Shown here one piece after another: positions 32,011 to 35,761 of a stretch of DNA of 35,761 bases. The notes below the pieces were generated by a model, which was not told the origin of the DNA, did not search any database, and saw nothing but the letters and a program-made list of their open reading frames with translations. The position numbers and the translations under genes are program-made. How positions within the stretch are numbered: the stretch's first letter is position 1; every line of letters starts with the position of its first letter. Origin of the DNA: Bacillota bacterium. GTDB lineage: Bacteria > Bacillota > Clostridia > Acetivibrionales > DSM-1351. The stretch is taken from contig JAEZUC010000177.1 of NCBI GenBank assembly GCA_023443515.1, positions 1 through 35,761 of the forward strand. The letters run 5' to 3'.

Positions 32011-33060
32011 CTAAGAACTTAAAACCTTGTATATCTCACTGTTTGAACAGCCGGCATCCCTCATGGGGTCAACAATATCACTTAATAAGTCCGGTACATA
32101 TATTTTTAAAGCCTTTAATTTACCGGAAACAGAGTAATCACCTAAACCTGCCGGCAGAAATACAGTTTCAACCGCTTTAACTTTTACCTTTTCAGCTCCT
32201 GTTTGAATTATTCCTTCTCCTTCGAGTATAACATAAATATAGAATTTACTTCCATCACATTTTTCCAAAAACCCTCCGTTTACGACATAACTTTCACAAG
32301 CAAAATATCTGTTAGCCATAAATACAGTCTTGGTACAGGTAGCATTAACTTTAACCTTTACCCCTTCACATTTAACATTCCGTCTTTCGTTTTTAAAGTT
32401 AATTACGTCAAGAGCTTTGTCCAGATGAAGCTGCCTTCCTACTCCGTTTTTGTCAACCCTGTTGTAGTCAAACACCCTGTATGTAAAATCAGATGCCTGT
32501 TGTATTTCAACAATCACAATACCTTCACCTATAGAATGAACCGTTCCTGCAGGTACATTTATAACATCCCCCCGCTTTACCTCTATTTGAAGAAGGCAAT
32601 CTTCGATACGGTTTTCTTTGACAGCCTGTAAAAAACTCTCTCTGGTTACATGTTCTTTTAGTCCGACTACCAGTTTTGCACCCGGTTTTGCATCTATTAT
32701 ATACCACATTTCGTTTTTTCCAAAGCCATTTTCGAAAACTGCAGCATAGTTATCATCGGGATGTACCTGAACAGAGAGTTTATTATTGGCATCTAGCAGT
32801 TTTATCATTAGAGGTAATTCAATGCACCCTAAAGAGAATTTTTTTCCCACAATACTTACGGGGTCAGACTTGATAAGGTCAGAAAGTGTATTGCCTGCAT
32901 AATAGCCATTTTCTATGACACTAAGTCCGTTCTTATGGCAGGATATTTCCCAGCTTTCAGCAACTACACCTTGGGGGAGCTCCCTACCCAGCTTCTCAAA
33001 GTAACGGCCTCCCCAGATATAATCCTTATAGACAGGTTTAAATTTTAAAGGATAATACAT
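32011..33060 (-). CDS. manA: Class I mannose-6-phosphate isomerase
   Basis: It interconverts mannose-6-phosphate and fructose-6-phosphate, linking mannose use and mannosylation precursors with glycolysis. It has 349 residues, a cupin metalloenzyme. Zinc ligands are seen as SVQVHPDD (Gln and His), KNEMWYIID (Glu) and PAGTVHSIGEG (His), and YRVFDYNRVDKNG is the conserved closing segment. The N-terminus FKPVYKDYIWGGRYFEKLG is a family hallmark. The ATG at 33060 has GGAGG seven bases upstream. A 14-bp terminator-type hairpin lies only about 17 bp before the ATG, so expression may depend on read-through or on attenuation. Confidence 0.96.
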   Translation of the reverse strand: MYYPLKFKPVYKDYIWGGRYFEKLGRELPQGVVAESWEISCHKNGLSVIENGYYAGNTLSDLIKSDPVSIVGKKFSLGCIELPLMIKLLDANNKLSVQVHPDDNYAAVFENGFGKNEMWYIIDAKPGAKLVVGLKEHVTRESFLQAVKENRIEDCLLQIEVKRGDVINVPAGTVHSIGEGIVIVEIQQASDFTYRVFDYNRVDKNGVGRQLHLDKALDVINFKNERRNVKCEGVKVKVNATCTKTVFMANRYFACESYVVNGGFLEKCDGSKFYIYVILEGEGIIQTGAEKVKVKAVETVFLPAGLGDYSVSGKLKALKIYVPDLLSDIVDPMRDAGCSNSEIYKVLSS

Positions 33061-33077
33061 AAATCGCCTCCACAGAC

Positions 33078-33111
33078 AAAAATGCCAAATGATTTTTCAT
33101 TTGGCATTTTT
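33078..33111 (-). terminator. Terminator-type hairpin directly upstream of manA
   Basis: A perfect 14-bp stem, AAAAATGCCAAATG and CATTTGGCATTTTT, around a 6-nt loop, with U-richness at its 3' side on the minus strand. It follows natB by 57 bp and ends 18 bp before the manA ATG. It terminates natAB and, since no promoter fits between it and manA, may act as an attenuator for manA. Confidence 0.82.
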
Positions 33112-33168
33112 AATTTATATATTATTCAATTTATTCTAAACCCCATCGTTCAGTGATTAAAATATTGG

Positions 33169-34452
33169 TTATTTACCAGTAACGTTCTTATTTTCTTTTG
33201 AAATCTGTAACAGCTTTCCTATTTTCAATCTGTCCCCATAATGGAGTACTGCGTAAGAGTATAGTTTTACTGAAATCATCCCGACCAGGATTATAGTCAC
33301 CAGCAGTATGCCCAGTGATGCTCCTATTTGCCAGAAGGGCATATCCGATGTCACCAGTCTTGACGGTACTGAAAACGGTGCTGTAAACGGTATCAAAGAG
33401 GCCACTTTTGCAGCAGTGCTGTTTGGAACCGCAAATGTTCCGTACGAGAAATAGAATGCTATCATTGCTATAAAAGACATGGGCATCATAGCAGAGTTTA
33501 CATCCTCTGCCTTACTTACGGTTGCTCCAACAACGGCATACATAAGTGCATACAGTGTATAACCCAGGACGAAGTAAACCATTACCATTGCAGATGTAAA
33601 AGGCGTAAAGCCTGATAAATCCATTTTCATACCGGCTATAGTAAATTCTGATGGAAAGACAGCGCTGTAAGTAACTGCACCTACACCTATTATCAATGCC
33701 AGTTGTATAAGTCCCAGAACCCCCATTCCGGCAGTTTTTCCAATTATGATCCTTGAAGGTTTTACTGAAGTTATAAGCAGTTCCATAACTCTTGAGGTCT
33801 TTTCAGATGCAACAGACATTGATACTCCGTAGCCATAGAAATATATGGCAAAGAATAATATTATTACTATAAATATACTGGCGATTAATCCTCCTACCTT
33901 ACTATTGCCAAGCTCATTTACATTTACATTTAAATCGACTAAAGTCTTTGTAATAACATCTTCCGAAACATTTTCCCCTTTCAGCATGGTTGTCACATAA
34001 GCTTTTTTAAATACCTTGCTTATTGTATCAGGGTCGGGGCCGTTTCCATACTCCTTTGTAAAGTACTCAATACTTGGAAGGGTATCTTTCTGGCTAACAA
34101 CTATCATATAGCTTTCACCCTTACCCTTTATCTCTTCTTTCAAGTTGTTCTCACTGTCTACAGGTACTTTTTCAAATTTATAATCGGGAATTTGTTTTTG
34201 TATATCATTTACGCTATTTTCAAAAGTTCCCGTTTGGTCAACCAAGTATACTGTCTTAATTTTCTTTGTGTCTGTCTGGATCTGCTGCTCTTTCTTATTA
34301 TCGCCATCTCCCGTTTGGCTCTTTGAAATTATTGCAGGTATTACCATAGCCGCTACAACTATTACAAGAATCAATACTGTTGATATAATAAATGATTTTT
34401 TTCTTACATTTTCTTTAAAGGTATATTTGAATACTTCTAAAAATTCTTTCAT
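33169..34452 (-). CDS. NatB-type ABC-2 exporter permease
   Basis: A 427-residue membrane subunit of a sodium-type ABC exporter. One helix (about 22-42, IISTVLILVIVVAAMVIPAI) is followed by a large extracytoplasmic domain (about 45-185, Lys/Asp/Glu rich, with ENSVNDIQKQIPDYKF). Five or six further helices follow, including VGGLIASIFIVIILFFAIYF, MGVLGLIQLALIIGVGAV and MMPMSFIAMIAFYFSYG. This layout with the external domain is that of NatB/YhaP. Relatives export Na+ or drugs; the real substrate is not known. The ATG at 34452 overlaps the natA stop by four bases. A terminator hairpin follows. Confidence 0.88.
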   Translation of the reverse strand: MKEFLEVFKYTFKENVRKKSFIISTVLILVIVVAAMVIPAIISKSQTGDGDNKKEQQIQTDTKKIKTVYLVDQTGTFENSVNDIQKQIPDYKFEKVPVDSENNLKEEIKGKGESYMIVVSQKDTLPSIEYFTKEYGNGPDPDTISKVFKKAYVTTMLKGENVSEDVITKTLVDLNVNVNELGNSKVGGLIASIFIVIILFFAIYFYGYGVSMSVASEKTSRVMELLITSVKPSRIIIGKTAGMGVLGLIQLALIIGVGAVTYSAVFPSEFTIAGMKMDLSGFTPFTSAMVMVYFVLGYTLYALMYAVVGATVSKAEDVNSAMMPMSFIAMIAFYFSYGTFAVPNSTAAKVASLIPFTAPFSVPSRLVTSDMPFWQIGASLGILLVTIILVGMISVKLYSYAVLHYGDRLKIGKLLQISKENKNVTGK

Positions 34453-35345
34453 TTCGCTTCACCAGCCTTTTCTATAAATATTTCATGAAGTGATGGCTCT
34501 CTTATCTCGAACTTATCAAGTACAAGTCTGTTGCTAAGTATTTTTTCAAGCAGTCTGTAGGCCTGCTCTTCATTTGAGATTTTAAATTCATAGCCTGCCG
34601 CAGTGCGATTTACCTTTGTAATCCCCTCCTGCGTAGCGAGTTCAACAATATTACCCTCAGAATTTATCAAAAGGTTGTTTCTTCCGTAGCTGTGCTTTAT
34701 TTTTTTAAGATCTCCGTTAAGTACGGTGTTACCGTTTTTAAGTATTACTATATCCCTGCAAAATTCCTCTACTGTGGACATTTGGTGACTTGACATTATA
34801 ATATACTTGTTTTTATTAATGAGTTCATGGATTACACCCTTAAACAATTCAGTATTCACAGGGTCCAGTCCGCTGAAGGGCTCATCCATAAATATCAGGT
34901 CGGGGTCATGCAATATAGAAGCAATAAACTGTATTTTCTGCTGGTTACCTTTGGAAAGCTTCTCTGCTGCCATATTTGCATACTGGCTTGCTTCCATTCT
35001 TTCCAGCCAGTAGTTTATATCCTTTTTCGCCTTTGCAACACTGATTCCTCTCAAACGTGCAAAATACATTAGTTGCTCGGTAACTTTTACTTTAGGGTAC
35101 AGCCCTCTTTCTTCAGGAAGATAGCCGAAATTTATAATCTGGCTTTCTACCGGTTTGTTATCCCACAGAATGCTTCCTGAATCTTTTTTTACAATATTCA
35201 ATATCATCCTTATAGTGGTAGTTTTACCCGCTCCGTTTGTACCAAGCAGTCCAAACACACCCGGTTGGCTGACTTCAAATGAGATATCGTTGACAGCAAG
35301 CTTTTCTCCAAATTTTTTTGTTACATTGCGTACTTGTAAACTCAA
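34449..35345 (-). CDS. NatA-type ABC exporter ATPase
   Basis: The ATP-binding partner of the NatB-type permease, about 298 residues. It has Walker A GLLGTNGAGKTTTIRMIL, a Q-loop region before YLPEERGLYPKVKV, signature LSKGNQQKIQFIASIL, Walker B LIFMDEPFSGLDP and H-loop SSHQMSTVEEF. A C-terminal domain of about 90 residues ends in EPSLHEIFIEKAGEAK, typical of NatA/YhaQ. The TTG at 35345 follows AGGTGG with good spacing; an in-frame GTG at 35354 lies inside that site, so the longer start is less likely. The stop overlaps the natB ATG. The DUF2812 protein gene lies 16-25 bp upstream in the same direction. Confidence 0.92.
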   Translation of the reverse strand: MSLQVRNVTKKFGEKLAVNDISFEVSQPGVFGLLGTNGAGKTTTIRMILNIVKKDSGSILWDNKPVESQIINFGYLPEERGLYPKVKVTEQLMYFARLRGISVAKAKKDINYWLERMEASQYANMAAEKLSKGNQQKIQFIASILHDPDLIFMDEPFSGLDPVNTELFKGVIHELINKNKYIIMSSHQMSTVEEFCRDIVILKNGNTVLNGDLKKIKHSYGRNNLLINSEGNIVELATQEGITKVNRTAAGYEFKISNEEQAYRLLEKILSNRLVLDKFEIREPSLHEIFIEKAGEAK

Positions 35346-35370
35346 ATTATCCACCTCTTTATTTTAATTT

Positions 35371-35761
35371 TTATTGTTCTTTTCTGAATTTAGTTATTTG
35401 CATTACAATGTTTGTAATTATAAATGAGAAAAGTGCGAGAATTACGGAGCCAAATATACAGACTGCTGCCAGTTCAGATGTACTGTTGTCATGATAAGCG
35501 TTCCATATGAGATTTCCAAAGGCAACAAACTCCATTAATGTGGCAATCAGTACTATTGCAAGCAATGTCTTATTTCTGGCAATAAGGCTTTCAAAATCAG
35601 TGTACAGTTCAGGTCTCTCATCCTCATACTGTTTCCTCAATATGTACCAGCCCATTCCTATCTGATACAGCTCCCATCCGTCATCTCTAACCAGCGTTAC
35701 ATAATCAGGGGTAAGCTTGGATTGGTAGTCAATACAATATCTGGCTTTTGTCGGTTGGCAC
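35371..35761 (-). CDS. DUF2812-type membrane protein, C-terminal part
   Basis: The reading frame is open to the right edge, so the N-terminus is missing; about 129 residues remain. The visible start reads CQPTKARYCIDYQSKLTPDY, then DDGWELYQIGMGWYILRK and DERPELYTDFESL, the pattern of the DUF2812 domain. Two membrane helices follow (LLAIVLIATLMEFVAFGNL and VCIFGSVILALFSFIITNIV). In characterised neighbourhoods, DUF2812 proteins often accompany PadR regulators and ABC or efflux genes. Here it is upstream of NatA and probably co-transcribed. The internal ATG at 35655 is unlikely to be the start because coding continues before it. Confidence 0.82.
   Translation of the reverse strand, partial: CQPTKARYCIDYQSKLTPDYVTLVRDDGWELYQIGMGWYILRKQYEDERPELYTDFESLIARNKTLLAIVLIATLMEFVAFGNLIWNAYHDNSTSELAAVCIFGSVILALFSFIITNIVMQITKFRKEQ

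Overview
The window is a low-GC, gene-dense stretch of a Gram-positive chromosome. Nearly every real start is preceded by a strong GGAGG-type ribosome-binding site. Several Firmicutes-specific RNA devices are present (a glmS ribozyme and a valine T-box), together with the cdaA-cdaR-glmM gene order and a NatAB-type exporter. Gene content and codon use suggest a mesophilic anaerobic clostridium, perhaps near Ruminiclostridium/cluster III; the genus is an inference. No insertion sequences, phage genes, CRISPR arrays, tRNAs or rRNAs are visible, so this looks like core chromosome rather than an island.

Layout. (1) 1-7300, minus strand: the cell-wall precursor and c-di-AMP block. The order of transcription is a 34-residue membrane miniprotein, the diadenylate cyclase cdaA, its YbbR regulator cdaR, a COG2509-like FAD protein, glmM and a terminator. 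A small gene of unknown function follows, then a promoter, a glmS ribozyme and glmS, which runs off the left edge. (2) 7301-12650, minus: glutamine-dependent NAD synthetase, a SufS/CsdA-like PLP enzyme and a lipoprotein with four toroid-like repeats. (3) 12671-16093, minus: a promoter, a T-box leader with a GUA (Val) specifier, a 79-residue membrane protein, valS and a terminator. (4) 16090-18291, minus: two small membrane-associated genes, an AI-2E-family permease and a PRC-barrel protein. They are divergent from a DUF1015 gene whose promoter carries an almost perfect palindrome. (5) 19817-24783: a heterodimeric ABC exporter pair divergent from its likely MarR regulator, bracketed by terminators. 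(6) 24911-29719: a 20-bp tandem repeat, a TPR protein, a CooT-like nickel-binding protein, a DUF3842 protein and an ECF nickel/cobalt transporter (NikMN-NikQ-NikO) with a structured leader. (7) 29732-35761, minus: an ABC exporter pair, mannose-6-phosphate isomerase behind a terminator hairpin, NatB/NatA, and a DUF2812 membrane protein cut by the right edge.

How the parts work together. GlmM and GlmS make glucosamine-1-phosphate and glucosamine-6-phosphate for peptidoglycan. CdaA and CdaR are encoded just upstream in the first block, so second-messenger synthesis is linked to wall synthesis, and glmS has its own product-sensing ribozyme. ValS output is tied to uncharged tRNA-Val. The Ni/Co importer lies beside a CooT homologue, which points to a nickel-handling neighbourhood. 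I found no convincing wholly new multi-gene system. The most promising undescribed elements are regulatory: the palindrome over the DUF1015 promoter, the two-hairpin nikMN leader, the structured DUF3842 leader, the manA attenuator-like hairpin, and the unexplained small genes riding in these operons.
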